In this document: positions 36,301 to 51,300 of the stretch, piece by piece
Numbering within the stretch: the stretch's first letter is position 1
Layout: every line of letters starts with the position of its first letter
The notes under the pieces: model-generated
Told to the model about the DNA's origin: nothing
Database searches by the model: none
The model's input: only the letters and a program-made list of their open reading frames with translations
Translations under genes and position numbers: made by a program
Assembly (NCBI GenBank): GCA_031308135.1
Contig: JAHLJT010008756.1
Span: 75,809,397-75,873,396 of the forward strand
Source: Acheta domesticus
Taxonomy: Eukaryota; Arthropoda; Insecta; Orthoptera; Gryllidae
Length of the DNA: 64,000 nucleotides
Direction of reading: 5' to 3'

Positions 36301-39300
36301 ACTGAGGAGAGGTATCAATGTATTTTGGTGAGGCCTGGCACGAAGCTGGCGTTACAAAACATCCCAAAGGTGTTCAATAGGATTCAAGTCTGGACTCTGT
36401 GTAGACCAGTCCATTACAGGGATGTTATTGTCGAATAACCACTCCGGCGCAGGCCGTGCAGTATGAACAGGTGCTCGATCATGTTGAAAGATGCAATCCC
36501 CGAATTGCTCTTCAACAGTGGGAAGCAAGAAGGTGTTTAAAACATCAACGTAGGCCTGTGCCGGGATACTGCCATGCAAAACAACAAGGGGTCCAAGCCC
36601 CTTCCATGAAACACACGACCACACTATAACACCATCGCCTCCGAATTACACTGTTGACACTACACGCTGGCAGATGACGTACACCGGGCATTCGCCATAC
36701 CCACATCCTGCCATCGGATGCCACATTGTGTACCGTGATTCGTCACTCCACATCACGTTTTTCCACTGTTCAATCGTCCAATGTTTACGCTCCTTACACC
36801 AAGCAAGGCGTCGTTTGGCATTTAGCTGCGTGATGTGTGGTTTATAAGCAACCGCTCGACTATGAAATCCAAGTTTTCTGATCTCCCAACTAACTGTCAT
36901 AGTACTTGGAGTGGACCCTGATGCAGTTTGGAATTCCTGTGATGGTCTGGATAGATGTCTGCCTATAACACTTTACGACCCTCTTCAACTGTCGGCGGTC
37001 ACTGTCAGTCAACAGACGGGGTCGGCCTGTACGCTTATGTACTGTATGTGTCCCTTCACTTTTCCACTTCATTATCACATTAGAAATAGTGGCCCTAGGG
37101 ATGTTTAGGAGTGTGGAAATCTCACATACATACTTCTGACACATGTGACACCCAATCACCTGACCACGTTCGAAGTCCGTGAGTTCCGCGGAGAGCCGCA
37201 TTCTGCTCTCTCAGGATGTCTAATGAATACTGCGGTCGCTTTAGGAGCAATGTGCTACCACCTACGGCCCGGCAGTACCTGGGAGTAGGTGGTGGCACAA
37301 TGCACCTAAAATGAAAAACGTATGTTTTTGGATGTATCCGGATACTTTTGTTCACTTAGTGTATAAATATTTCTAGGCCTTTAAAAAATTATTCGAATTT
37401 TATTCGCAACATGGTAAAAACTGCTTCCTTCATCTCATACTGGTCTGAAACTTTTCTTTCCCGAAGGCTTTTTTTCACTTTTGATAAGAGATAGACCTCG
37501 CAGAGTGCCCAATCCGGACTGTTGTGTGAATGGTGCAACTCCTTAAAGCTGTATTTCTTTTTATTCTGAGTAGTAGGCACAGGTGCGATCTCGTGAAGAA
37601 GCTAAACTCCATTAGATTTCACGCACTGTACCCAACTCGAGTACCTCTCTCCATAAAACTGAATGAGATGTCAGCTGCAGACGTATATCATTTCAACAAT
37701 TAAACATAAGACTATAAACTGCTCAGAAGGTTTATAGAGTTGTTCTTTACGACTCGCCTGACCCCTTGCGGGGTCTCTTCGAGCTGGGTGGCTCTTCTCG
37801 GGGTTTGTGCCCAATGTAACATGCCTCCGCTACCCCGCACACAACGGGGATTGGGAGTCTGGGAAGTGGTAAGAGGGGTTCTTTCGTTAAGGGTTGACGG
37901 ATGGTGGGATGAGGAGGGGAGGGATAAGGGATGGGAGAGGATGGGGTAGGGTGAGGGTTAAGGGCTGGGAGAGGATGAGGTAGGGTGAGGGAGGGGGTTG
38001 GCAATGGGTAGGGAAGGAGGCGGCGGAGTTGTTGTTGACGGCAATCACAGCGGGTTTCTATAAAAGAGCGTTATCTTAGGGTTTCCGTAAAATAGTGTTA
38101 TCTTGGTCAGGTAGGAAACTTATGCAATCATCCATGTCCCAGCTTTTCAGAAAGTGCTCACCCTGCAGGAGCTTTCGCGTGAGCCACAACGACAACCGAT
38201 TTCGTCCTGTCCGCAGCTCAGCGAAGGAGACGACGGGCACTGGGCGTTTCAGGACGACAAGTGGCCTGTGCGCACCAACATCTGGAGCAAGTTCAACTTC
38301 GCTCTGATGCGCTTGCTCGCCTCCCGGCACAATTTCTCGTGAGTGCGACTGCCAGCGCAAGGCAAGGCGCTGAACGCGTGGTTTCTCCTCAGCTGTGCGA
38401 GGACCGGGTGGCAAGTTTTGCACCAAAACAAAGAGAAACTGAGGCCACCTGGCAAAAATAGCATTAAGTATTCATTATACATTTTTATGAGAATGAAATT
38501 ACAAAAATGAAATGTTACAAAGAGCAAAAATGCAATTGATTTTATGTTCAACTATTTGCAGTATTGCCAGATGGTTTAGAGAGAGCATCTCTTCGAATGT
38601 CTGGTATCAATTTCCCAAAATATTAGCTTACGGTGGTATGTTCGCGCGAGACGCTAGTCAAATACTCAACCATTTACTGCATCATATTAACAATAGTTGC
38701 TTGTAAAGGTGAACGGAGTATTTAAATAATAATTTGTAAATAGTTGAAAGAGAAGTATTGAATAGCTTCTCTATAAAAACAATGTTTTCTAATAAATTTA
38801 GTCTCTCCATGATTTTTTTATTTTCATAAGCTGACAATACTCAATACATGCTAGGTTTTCCTTCTTTCGCCGTTGAATATTATAGTCCATATTTTTTACA
38901 TTGAAAATGAATTATCATCTAATTGTTTGTGTACGAAGGTATCGGTTAGGGCGGTTTTTCTCTCGCACCTCGAGAGAAACAGTGCTGATAATAGCATGAT
39001 TTGTAGAGCATATCTCCTAGGCCGAGAGCCAGTACTTTATGTTGCGATGAATTTCGCAGCAGTTTTTTTTTATAAATTACACCTCAGAATGCCCGGGGGG
39101 TATATTTAATATAATCTGATTCCTCAAAAAATGTACTGCGTATTGAATAAAAGAAAAACTTACGTTTACCAGATAACTTTTTCAATAACTTAAAACCTTT
39201 GCCTGCAAAAGCTTTTCCATAAAAACCTGTAGTAAATTTAAACTTCTTTATTTAAAAAATTAGGCCGGTAAGGGACACGTTTTTTTCTTGCCGTCATTTA

Positions 39301-42300
39301 GATCAGAGATTTTACGTTCATTTAAAGTACTTTTGGGGTTCACTACACTGTTGTCATTCTAAGAAACATACTACCTTAAAGAAGGAAAAAACAGTAATTT
39401 ATCAGATTTACGGAAATAAAATAATTTAAGTAGGGCTACGGTACCTTTTTCGAAATTTTTAGGGGGGGGACTACGGCCGAAAAATTTGCCTGCGCCATGT
39501 TTGCGTGTAAAGTAATCGGGCTCGAAGAACATCAACTGGTACTTAATACCGAACGCGTGGTCACAACGTAAAGGAAGTTGCCCTTGCGAGCAGTAGGTGT
39601 GGAGGAGGGTACATCCGTGGGTAAATATTGATTCCGGGCGTGTTACCAACCGGTAATTTGTTCCTTAACTGTAAACCAATTTACAACTCTGCCTAGAAGT
39701 TTCCTTTTCAGATATCTATCCAAGATGGTAGCGACACAGCTGAGACGAGCTCTAAGTTCCCGATTGGTTTCTCAATTTGTGTGGTAGTATGGTAAAATAA
39801 GCGCGTTTGTGTATCTGAATAATGAAAGAGGAAAGGAAAAGAAGAAGGAAAAAATGTGGGCGGTCCGTGGCTCGTTTGTCAGTATACTGCTCAGTCTTTC
39901 GTCTAATATTGAGAGGACAAAGCACGGCAACTAACGGTCAGAGCAAACGGATACTTGAAATCTCCTCCAGACAACTAGTTACGTATATCCACCCAGCTAT
40001 GTAGCTAGTAACAAAAATCCTCCATAACTGTGATGGGTGCTGCTGCAATGGTAACGCTGTTGCCACTGAGCTATCGCAGCTGATTGGTACAACCATCAAT
40101 AAACATTTTTTTGGTATTTTTCTATGTAGTTGTTATAAAATTCGCCTTTCTGGAAGAAATAAAAAGCGAATTAATTTTTGTTACTTATCTAATGGGCTTT
40201 CGTACTGCAACAGTATATGCTCCCGTAGGCGCCCGAGATTATGGGTATTTCCACTAATTTCAGCTGCCGCTACTTTCCACTTACTCACCACCCCTCCCTT
40301 GTCCGTTACCCTCACTTTTGAGGCGAACACTAAAGTTAAAACAATCTATCGGATGGCTAATCAATTGGCCAACTATTACCAGCTCCCTCTTCGCGGACAT
40401 CTGATTCTGTATTCTTGAACCATTGATTAATTATCTCTAATATCTTTCTTAAGGTTTAGCCAAATTTCTTAACTCTACTACATAGACTTCACAGAGTCCT
40501 ACCTACCTAAAAATATACTATATTTTACATGCTGTTTCTCTTAGGCTACTGTATTTAATGCAATAAAATTTTGTATGCATATAACACAAAGGCTATGGGA
40601 ATAATATGCAGTAAAGGAAATTAAGCGGCACCCACTATCGTATTTTAGAAATACGTTACTAGCAATCAACAATTTAATAATAAAAATTGCAAACCTACTT
40701 TTGTATACCTTTTGCTGAAAAACTATCAACTTAAGCCACTTTTATATCATAATGAAAAACATTCTACATTAAAAGTTTAATATATTCTATGAAATTTATT
40801 TCATATATAACTTCACACATTTTGCTAAAAATATTTTGAACTATAAGCTAATTTATCCCCCCCCCCAATAAGGAATTATTATTCCTAAAATATAGTTATC
40901 TCTTAAACAAGTTGTGTTCACCTGATGGAAAGAAAATTTCATTCTCTGCATTTAAAAACGGAATGAAGTTGTTATGACTAATAGTTCCTCAGATATTGGG
41001 TCCTGAAGAAGAAAAAAAACTTTCGGAAAACAGCAAAAAACTAAATAGTTAAACATAGTTTATGACACTTCCCAGAGGTTGGACTAGCACTTGTGAAGAA
41101 ACCTAACTCGTTTGGTCGGAACAAATTTCACAAGAGATTGTCCGGGAATCGAACCAGGACCTCCTTAGCGAAAGGCGAGCTACTTTGCCCTAAGCCACGA
41201 GAAGACTTTAAATGTTACGATTAATTGTCACGCGTCCGTTTCTTTCGAACTCTAGCCAGGTTCTTCCAAATAATACTCGCCTCCATAGCAACCCACTACA
41301 TACCTTAACTGTTCAATGTTTTGCGAGTTTAGAAGTTAATACCCTCATACCAAGTTCTATTTTCATTTCGTAACAATTTTGTCCATAGATTGGAGCCCGT
41401 ATTCACCTCTTCGTGGGGGTACTTGAACAACGGAACTTTTGACGGACTGACGGCCATGTTGCAGCGCGGAGAGGTGGACTTGGATGCCGGGGGAATGGCG
41501 CTCAAAGCTATGCGAATGTCTGTATTGCGCTACACAGCGGAAACAGGTGTTTTCTGGTATGTTTTTTGGTGGTATTTGTGCATGTGGGACTTTAATGCAG
41601 GGGAATGTTTCAAAAAGAATAAACGCGAACTAATAAATTCATGCTAATTTATCCTGAATTAACCAAAATGACATAGATGCTGAACGTCTTGATCAGTGAA
41701 AATATATTACATGTAAACAACATTGATATTGACGAATTTTTTGTCGCGATTTTTTTCTTTCATTATTGTATCTACTACTTGAAAAACACCGCAAGATTAC
41801 ATTTTACCCAATTAAATAGCCCAAGAATTTCAGATTTTACAGGAAAATTTACGAGCTGCGTAGCGGAGATTCAATTTAATACGTAAATTCAGAATCTACA
41901 GTGATATTAACGAAGACTATCTCTCGAATATGAGTAAATATTAATATTACGCAGGAACAAAGTTTATTTCGTAAATTTCATTAAACGTATGCTCCGTGAA
42001 CCGAAGTCACTGAGACACGATAAAATGGCTTATCCGTTAACATATATGGTTATTGGAGTTCTGTAAAAAACAAAACAGTGTAAACTACTGAATAACCAAT
42101 GAATAACGTCGTATAAGAACATTCGTTTGCTAAACCTGTTCAGTAACGAGGAGGTGACAAGGCAAAGACGATAACCCAAAAACGATAATTATTAAGAGTA
42201 TTACTCCGCTTGCAAGGCGGATACATCAACGCCATTAGTAAAACTCACATGCGTGAAATGGTGAATCAATAATAACCATTCGACTACAATTTATACACCG

Positions 42301-45300
42301 TTGTGACTATTCAAGACTGCAGGGTAGGACGTATTGAATGAAAAGTAGTATTAACAAATAGTTAAAATTCAAAATCTGGTATTGCAACTAACACACCAAA
42401 TCACAAACAAGTGTATTTATTTAATAAGAATTAGGGAGCCAGGAGAAGAAGTAACTGCTGGTTGTAGTCACATTGGCTTACACATGACGTATACAGAGTA
42501 CCACTCCAGATATCAATACAGTTCTATTTCCTTAAATCATTAAAATATTCTATTAATATGACTGGAAGGTATGTTGGTACACATAGTATAACAAAATCCA
42601 TGGCAAATAAACACAAAAAAAAACAGAGTATGATGTCTAAGTATTTCTTCCAAAAGACAGTGAACAAATTTAAGATGTACTACGCTTTTTATCAACAAAA
42701 GGAAAATGTGGTTGCATGCCAATTACCGATTTTCCGCAGTTTAGAGAATTACTGATATGTCCCACCAAACATTCCTTATTCGGCCTACTTCGAGAGGAAA
42801 GAGAAAGAGGATCAAGTCATTTGTTAGTATAGAAAACTAACCACAGCGGATTGGAGTGTAAGTAGTATCTTTCTTAGTTATCTCTGAACCAGAATTCAAT
42901 TGGTTTACTGATTTAAAGTTACTTCAATTAACTAACATTTAATTCCCTTTCTTTGAATAAAGCGACATCATGAGGATTTTATTATTTAAATGTAGTAAAT
43001 AAGACAACGATACACATATGATAGGATAATGATTTATGTTTGAAGTCCGCACAAAACGTTGTCTCCAACAAACAAGATTTTCCGATTAAGCATTACAAAC
43101 TTTTAGGACATATCGAAGATCGCTTTCGCCAATGAACATGAGGCAGGAAATCTCATTTAAAGAAGTTAGTAGGTAACGCATCCTGCACTGTCTGTTGGCA
43201 AGTAAACAAATCCTCATGCATTCCAACGACAATAAAAATATTGAGCTTCTTAGCTTGATTGTTCAGCTTTTACTATAAAACTTTCTCGATATAATATTTG
43301 AGAAATTTCATGCATGCATGGAGGGTTGCATTTCCGCTTGTTGATTTCGGCGTATCACTATATACAAAATTCTACATTTTTCGTATTATACAGCTGTTTC
43401 ACGTATTCATGCGGTTTTGTGTCAACGACATCTCAAATTATATACGCTACAAAAAAGAGAGGATTATGGGTAGCCGCTATCTCTGCTGCGACTATGACGA
43501 AGAGGTCCTGAAGTTTGAGTCGCGATGTTGGTTGATTTTCAACTCTAGTAAAAAAAGCTAGGTCGAATTCAAACGGTGACACAGGTAGAATTTTCGAATG
43601 CTGCCTTAGTCCATTTCAGCTCGAATGGTTGGCGAACTTTAAAATTTATGATTAAAATCAAGATTCATTATTCACAATAATTACGTTCTATGAAAGTTTA
43701 TATTATGCACATTCCCTTTATTTAATTGTAATCAGTAACAAGGGTATTAATGCTCTGTTTTTGTTTCTAGAGAAAATGTTTTTTTTTATGAAGCTCAAGA
43801 TGTGAACCCCATTTCAACGGGAAAGTGAGCATGTTTTTCTGGGTTAAACTTTGATTCGCTTTTGTGGCGAACATGGTAGAGTAAGGAACTCCATCATTTT
43901 AATTCTTTCATTTTTGGCATTTTCACATGATGTAGCTTGGATCTTTAATTTGTTTTGTAATTTAAAATTCTATCAAAGAGTTCATGATTATTATTTAAAT
44001 ATTAGTTACGATAAAGCAAAAGGAGATGTAAGCAGTTTTTTTCTTTTAACTCAATGCATTTATTTTTGACCATTAGATATTACGAGGTAGTGTAAAGTAT
44101 TTCCCCATTCTGATAATATTATTACATCCAGCCGGATTAATGTCTAATAGATGATATAGTATCATATTGTTGGCATCATAAGAATGTATTGCTTATCGTT
44201 CATCATTATGCTTTTATTTATAAGAAATGGTATCTTTCCTAAGCCGTTAAAATAACTTTTGTTGTTAGTTTGTATTTTAATTACCCATGCTAAAAATTTG
44301 CTCTATTTTTGTCTGGATATAAATACTAGATTCATCATCATTATGCTTTTATTGTTTACAAGAAATGGTCTTTTTCACAAGATGTTAAAATAACTTATTG
44401 TTTTTGTGTTGTATATAAATTATCCAAGCTTAAGAAATGTTATATTTTGTCTGGATATAAATACTGATTCAGATTCAGTGTCCCCACTTGTTTGCTTACC
44501 AAAACGTTTAAAACATTTATTCTTATTATCGTAACAAGAATAGTTAAACTATATTCGGCAGTTATTCATTGCCCCAAGTCAGTTTAACATCAAAAGGTTT
44601 AACTAATGTTTCCATTAGTTAAACATGTAAAAAATTAAAGGCCAATTTTTAATATAATGATGTTTCTTCATCTTTAAATTTATCTAAAGAAACATATTGT
44701 TCTTAAGCAAATGATGAGTATTAATTAACATTATTGTATAGTAATTTGTTATGTTGGATTGGATTGATTTATTGTGAAGACATGACTTGTGTCTCGGGAG
44801 AGCAAAATGAGGAGCCACGAACGTACACGAAGACACCCGAGCGGACTCATGCGAGTCCATGCGCGAGCCGACGGACTTCCATGGCGTCAATCTTTAATTC
44901 GAAATCTGTCAGAAATTTAATATTTCTAATGTTAAGTGGTCGTTAACGCCATTAACAAGATTTGTTGCGAACTTTCGTTTTAAACGAAAATTTCCTAACT
45001 ATTATTCACATTAGATTCTTTATTTTAACTTTTCTATAACATAGTTATTTGGTAGGTTGGGTCCTTGAAATTTACCGTGTTTTTTAATATTCTCAATTTA
45101 TTTTCCGTCGGCAAGTTCAGGTTAGAATTATTTCGGTGCAAAAGAGTGCAGTGGTAATAAAAATGCAGCTTTTGTAAAGAAGAAACGGCAGGAGATTGCA
45201 GTCACAAATGCCAGTGCTGAGGAAGTAGAAACTTTTTTAGTATCAGATGTCAAGCATTGTTCATTTTCTGCCAAAATCTCACCGGTCAAGCCATCAGCCA

Positions 45301-48300
45301 GTGCGAACATTCTTTCCAAGTTCACTGATGTTTTTTCCTGCTGAACAGTGAAATATCCGAAGAGGAGAATTGCACTTACATGTTACTTCACAAGTGTGTT
45401 TGGGAACATTTACTGAAAGGATACGTGTGAGTGCTGTCTGCTGATCCTCAAATGTATGCATTGAAGTACAACAATCAATGTAATTTGCTTTTCAGTTAGT
45501 GAACAAGTGTAATAATTGTGAACAATTGTTAAATAAAATTTCAAATAGCCATCGTGTACCTGTAACATCATCTTGTAGTAGGCCACCACATGAAGTGAAT
45601 AGGAAAATTGTGGATGCTTCTTTGCAAATAGGTAGGGGCTATTCAGCAATAGAGCAGTGTCAATGGTAATTGGTTTACCATGAATTAATGTTTCAATTTA
45701 CAATTCTCATGTTCTCTCTGTTATTTAAAATAATGCAAAAATAAGAGGAAATTTTGAGGCTTTCATATGCAACCATACATGAAACTTACATTGATGTTCT
45801 AGATTCAGTAAGTGATGAAGTTATAAATTTATTAGTATTGTATGATGGAACATGGCATAAACAAGGCACTACATTTCGTTATGAAATGGGAATTGTTGAC
45901 TCGTTATGAAATGGATATCTTGACTGGTCTTGTGGCTGATTTTCATGTTTTGTCAAAATACTGTGGCACTTGTGAAAAGAACAAGAGCAAATTATGAGAC
46001 AAAAAGCTGTGAGTATAAAAATGGAAAGAAATTCATAATTAGTAATTTTTAATGGATCTTCAAATGCAATGGATGTAGCTGCAAGCGAGGTATTGTGGAA
46101 GAGGGTCCTGTCTCATCATTTTAGATATACAACAATACTGTCGGATGATGATGCAAAGACTTTCAATCACCATCTGAAACTAAACATCTATGGAGACAAC
46201 TTTATTATTAGAAAAGAAGAATGTATAAAACATGTGATGTAAAGATTTAAAACAGGCTTACAAAAATAATCCAAGAATAGAAAGTGAAGGGTGTTACACT
46301 TGGTAAAAAGCAAGTCAATTTAAAGGATGACATAATTATTTGTCTTAGCAAATTATCGCAATGCCATTCAGAAGAATATTCCAGATGTGCAGAAGATGAA
46401 GTCTGCAATACTTGCCACCTTATACCATGCAATGCCAACAGACTTGAAGCCATTGCATTTTAAATGCCCTAAAGAAGAAAATTCATGGTGCTTCTACAAT
46501 CGAGCTCATGGGAATGAAATTTCAAAACATGGCAAATACAACATGAAAAAAATGCATAGTTTTGTGCAAATACAACAGTGCAAATACAACATGAAAGTTT
46601 GCATAGTTTTGTTTGGAGCAAGTGCCCCAAAGAAACATTTCTTTCCAGAAAAAATATTGAAATTGCTGACATCAGCAGTGTTCCAGTTCAATATGGGATG
46701 TGAGGTCAAAGAGCATGCTTCAGGAATCAAAGTGACATCTCCTAAGAAAGTAAACATATGAGAGACAAACATTGTCTCCACAAAAGTGAAATGGCATTGC
46801 AACCAGACTTTAAAAGTGCTTAAAAAAAAGCCAAGTCAATCAAAGAAGAAAAGGTTTGTTAGGTCAATAAAAGAAGTAAAGAAAAAAGATGTTGAAGATG
46901 CAATGTATGCTTCTGGGCAATTTTAAAGAAAAATTTTATTAATAAACTGTAAATGCACTATCTTAAATTTTCTATTTCACATTCCTGGTATTTGATTTTC
47001 CTTACATTATCCCATATCTAAAAAGTTCCAACTTTCACAATTTTCAATCAATTAAAGTAATAATGTAGGAACTTGTTAAGAGATTGTAGATTAATATAAT
47101 TATCGTAGTATTTTTGTCTTAAGTCATTACTTTTAGAATTAAAAACTGTTTGGTTATTTTTAATTTATTTTGGAGTGATAGACAATAAACTTACCAAAAG
47201 TAAAAATTTTCTCGGATACTAATAAATATATTTTGCAAGTAAAACATATAATTATTTAAACACGTAAAATAAACAGTTAATTAAAATATCAGTAAGATAT
47301 ATTGATTTATTTGCTAATTGGGCTAATTTAATATAAATAGCTTGTCTCCAGACAACAGAAGGCACAGAGCAACATCAGTGGCGCAAGCTCAGGCTCTCCG
47401 ATCGCTCGACTCCGCTCGGGTGCCTTCGTGGACATTCGTGGCTCCTCACTTTGCTCTCCCGAGACACAAGTGAAGACATGTGTTCATTGATTTATTTCAA
47501 TACTTGAGTAAAAACAATGTATATTAAAACTAGGTGCATTTTAATACGCAGTATTAAATATATTTGTACTAATTTAACGTTTTGAAACTCCTATAACAAT
47601 GAAGGTTGTTTTTGACCAAACTCAAAATTGCTCATTTTATCATTACCAATGAATGCCGAATACATATACACGCTAATTGATACGAAAGGATCCATTGTGT
47701 TTCAATTTTACCTGTCATTGTCCGTTTACCTCGTAGTGTAATTAATTTCGCAATTAACCATTAGTTGTGAAGAAATAAGAGATTTCTAATTTACAGTCCA
47801 TTACGGAAACTAATAACGTATTTTTGTTTAGTTTCTATGTTACTGGCTCGGTTTCTTTCACATACATAGAAACAAAAATGTTTGCATATATTCTCTCTTT
47901 AAGCCACATTTTCTGCAAAAACACAAACTTTCGTTTGTAATATAACAAAGAACCAATTAAACATACTAGAACTAAATGTATCACCACAAGATATTCAGAA
48001 CCGTTCACTCCTGAGACAGAAATAAGTCAAGTCAAAATGTTTTCTAGAGGAACCTAAAAAGACTGGAGCCACATGGACAGAAGAGAGAAGAAAAACATAG
48101 GGAGAGGATGAAAGAATTTTGGACGAAGAAGAAATTGGAAGGGAAGAACCAGTTCAAATAAACGTGGTCCACGTGGTCCACAGACCCATTCGAAGAAGAA
48201 AGAACCCATTAAACGAGCGTTTTCGTGAATAAATAGAAATATATTCAATCTTTCTTACCGCCACAGATTCTACTTAATCTATTGATGACAAATTCAGAAA

Positions 48301-51300
48301 ACACTGAAAAGTTGCCAATGGTAAAATGTTAGATTAACTGTTTGTGAGCAATGAACGACATTGGCAGGCTGCCAAATGATAGAAAATTGGTTTATGTTTA
48401 AGATGACACAGGAATACAGAGTTATGCCGACGCCCACTTAGGTTAGGCCAATTAGTTAGGCCAATTGCCCGAATGATAGAAATTCATAATTCGGATATGT
48501 CTTCTTGATGTCACGAGAAGCTATTTCTTGGTGTTCACGTAAACAAACAACTGTCGCACTGTCTTCAACGGAAGCAGAATATATTAATATTATAGTGTGA
48601 TATACCAAAAGACCCCACGACATTTTTTTCATGAAAATTACGAGGGGAAACAGACGTATTTGGACATTCAGAACCAAAGAGTAGACGTTGTCAAGGCACC
48701 ACGTCAACAAACGTAGGGATTCTTTGCTCTATATCAATTATATTAAACAATGTCCCTCCAAGGTCTAATCGTAATGAGACAGAATAAACGTGAAGAAGGC
48801 TTTGGGAATTCGTGCTTGGGGGAGACGGAGAAAGCTTGCAATTTTCTCTTATGATAGCCAGCGAGCAGAACACATCGAACGACGACGGTACGTGGAAATT
48901 TCAGTTTTTATCGGGATTTAAGATATTGGGAAGAAGGACTTTGAGGCGACGTTTTGGAGGTTCATGGTTTTAAAGCAACTTAGTGTTATTTAAGTTCAAA
49001 ATCTTAACGGGGAATTTTGTGTTTTGGGGTGAGTTCATTTCAGGGCTTGATTTAAATCGAATTCGTATTACCGAAGGAGTAGCTTCGTAGCTGGTAAAAG
49101 AATATTAATACCATCAGTGGATGATAATAGCAGTCGCGCATAGGGTTCCACACGGAACCGTAATTAGGGCCAGTCGCGTCGCGATGCAATATATCGAAGG
49201 GTTTGGAGAAATTAATCCAATAATTAGGAATATCACGGGCCTTCAAAATTTAGTCGGACCATCGGCAACATCACTTGGACCGCACGGGGAACCGCACGCA
49301 TCGAGAAAATTTTCAACCGGGAAGGCACCCATTCGAGAAACATCGTAAACTTGCGAACTTTCTATATATAACCTACGGTACAATCCATAATCAAAGAGAA
49401 TTTCAATTCAAGTCATGAGATCTCGCATATTGTTTATGCGATAATAAATGTTAATTGTTATTTTTTTCTAAAAGAGAAAAAGCTGAGAATTCATTACCGT
49501 AGCCATCAATTCGACAGTAAGTTTTATCTTCCAGAGAAATTCCAGTGATTGTGATTCTGTAGAGAATCACTCGTACATATACAACAGGTAAGGAAAGTAG
49601 TATGTCAGAACCCACGAATGTAAATGAAACTGATCCAATAATATTCAAAAACAAAAAAAGTGAACAGTATAATTAGTTCATATTAGAAAAGTAAAGGAGC
49701 GTTGCCATAGAAACCGCCAAATAGGCAATTCGAATCCTTGCATTTGCCCGAGAACTTGGAATTAAACATTCTAATACAGTCGTTATACAAAATAACAACA
49801 AATTCTCTGGAAAATCGGTAAATAACTCAGTTTCATGTCAGGTCAAATCACATCGACGTGAGATACCATTTTATTCGCCAAGCAGTCCGAGGCGGATTTT
49901 CAGAGGCAAGGGAGGTCAGGTCTCCCCACAAAATTGATTCACAACACTGAAAGATATGTACTTTTTAACTTAAAAATTGTTAGAATTAAGCTTGTCTATA
50001 ATTGACGTAAATGTTTATGGCTGGCGTGTAAACATTTAAAAGGAGTTTCCCATGCTGCAAACGTAGCGTTACAATTTAAGATGGAGCCAAGCAGTTCTAT
50101 CCGTTACTCATAGCACAATCAAGTACTAACACCGTGCCTGCAGGTTACTGGTGGCCTATGTTGAAACGCGCCTCCCTTGTTGCCATGACAACGTCCCTCA
50201 GCCAATAAGAAAAGAGTAGTTTCGTTTTGTCCAGTTTTGGAGTTGGTTTGGCACGGACGCTCTCGCGCGTCGTCTCCCCCTGTGAAGACCAGCAGCTATC
50301 ATAGACTGTGGGTGCTTTGTGGTTGCGATGAACGGTAGACCCAGTTTTTCAATGGACACAATAACATTTATTGGAGGTGCAGTTTTCACTGAGAAGTCAT
50401 TCTACAGAGAAATATTTAATCTAATTATTTTATTTGGAATGTCGCCAATAACAGTTTACCAGTAAACCAAAGGTCATTGACATTTAATTTCACAAAATGA
50501 TTTGTCCGGCCTCCCCAAGTTTTGAACCCACCGCCCGCCACTGCCGGCAGGTCAACAACATTTATTGACAGAATACTTGAGGAGTGAAGAAATGATCTCT
50601 GACATATTGTCCAAGCCTCTATCCAGTAACATAAAAATTAAGCGATTAGTTATCGGTTACGGGACGGACTATAAAATAACCTTGAAATTGAGGGAGGGAG
50701 TTAGTATATACAATTCCCTTGCTTTTATAATCACAGGCGGCTTTGAGTCGCCTTTAGTATTTTATTGATTGAGCCAGACTTTTTGTCAATCTTATAATGT
50801 GTTGAAACTGAATTATGAACATAAATGTGATTAGTAGAAGAGTCATGATCTGTGCTATCCGGGTCACCCCGCGTCGCAGACTGAGGTGCCGACGTTTCGA
50901 CCGCCATGTCACCAGATCGCGACATGGCGGTCGAAATGGCGACACCGCAAAATGGCGACCGCGGAACCCTACGACATCACTTAGTAAAAGAGTCGTTCGT
51001 GTGTTAATTACTCATAAACAGTTATCTAAATTACTTTTGTCACAATTCATGAAATTATTTGACAGAATTATCAGTTTTCGGATTTACGAACGTTCCCTTT
51101 TGAACACCATATTTACAGATGTATTATTATTGCCTCAACAGTGACGCGTTTGAATGTGGTAAAAATATACAAATAAAGGTACAATCATGAGATTGAGAGC
51201 GAGATTATGGAGACTCCACGAGCATGATATATATACTCTAATACTGACACTCATCGAATGAGATTCCAGTAACGTGAAGATCATCAGCCGAAAATTGGTA

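Larger units (their letters stand above)
21341..38168 (+). other. First visible intron of the receptor gene (16.8 kb)
   Basis: The intron holds the R1-clade LINE, Gypsy gag and integrase fragments, the Sola-like transposon, a hAT MITE, a SINE, a Tc1 element and a G-rich tract, listed separately. The stretches 21341-22640, 24800-27670 and 33030-34690 show nothing I can identify beyond AT-rich DNA and one 22-bp tandem duplication. Confidence 0.75.
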
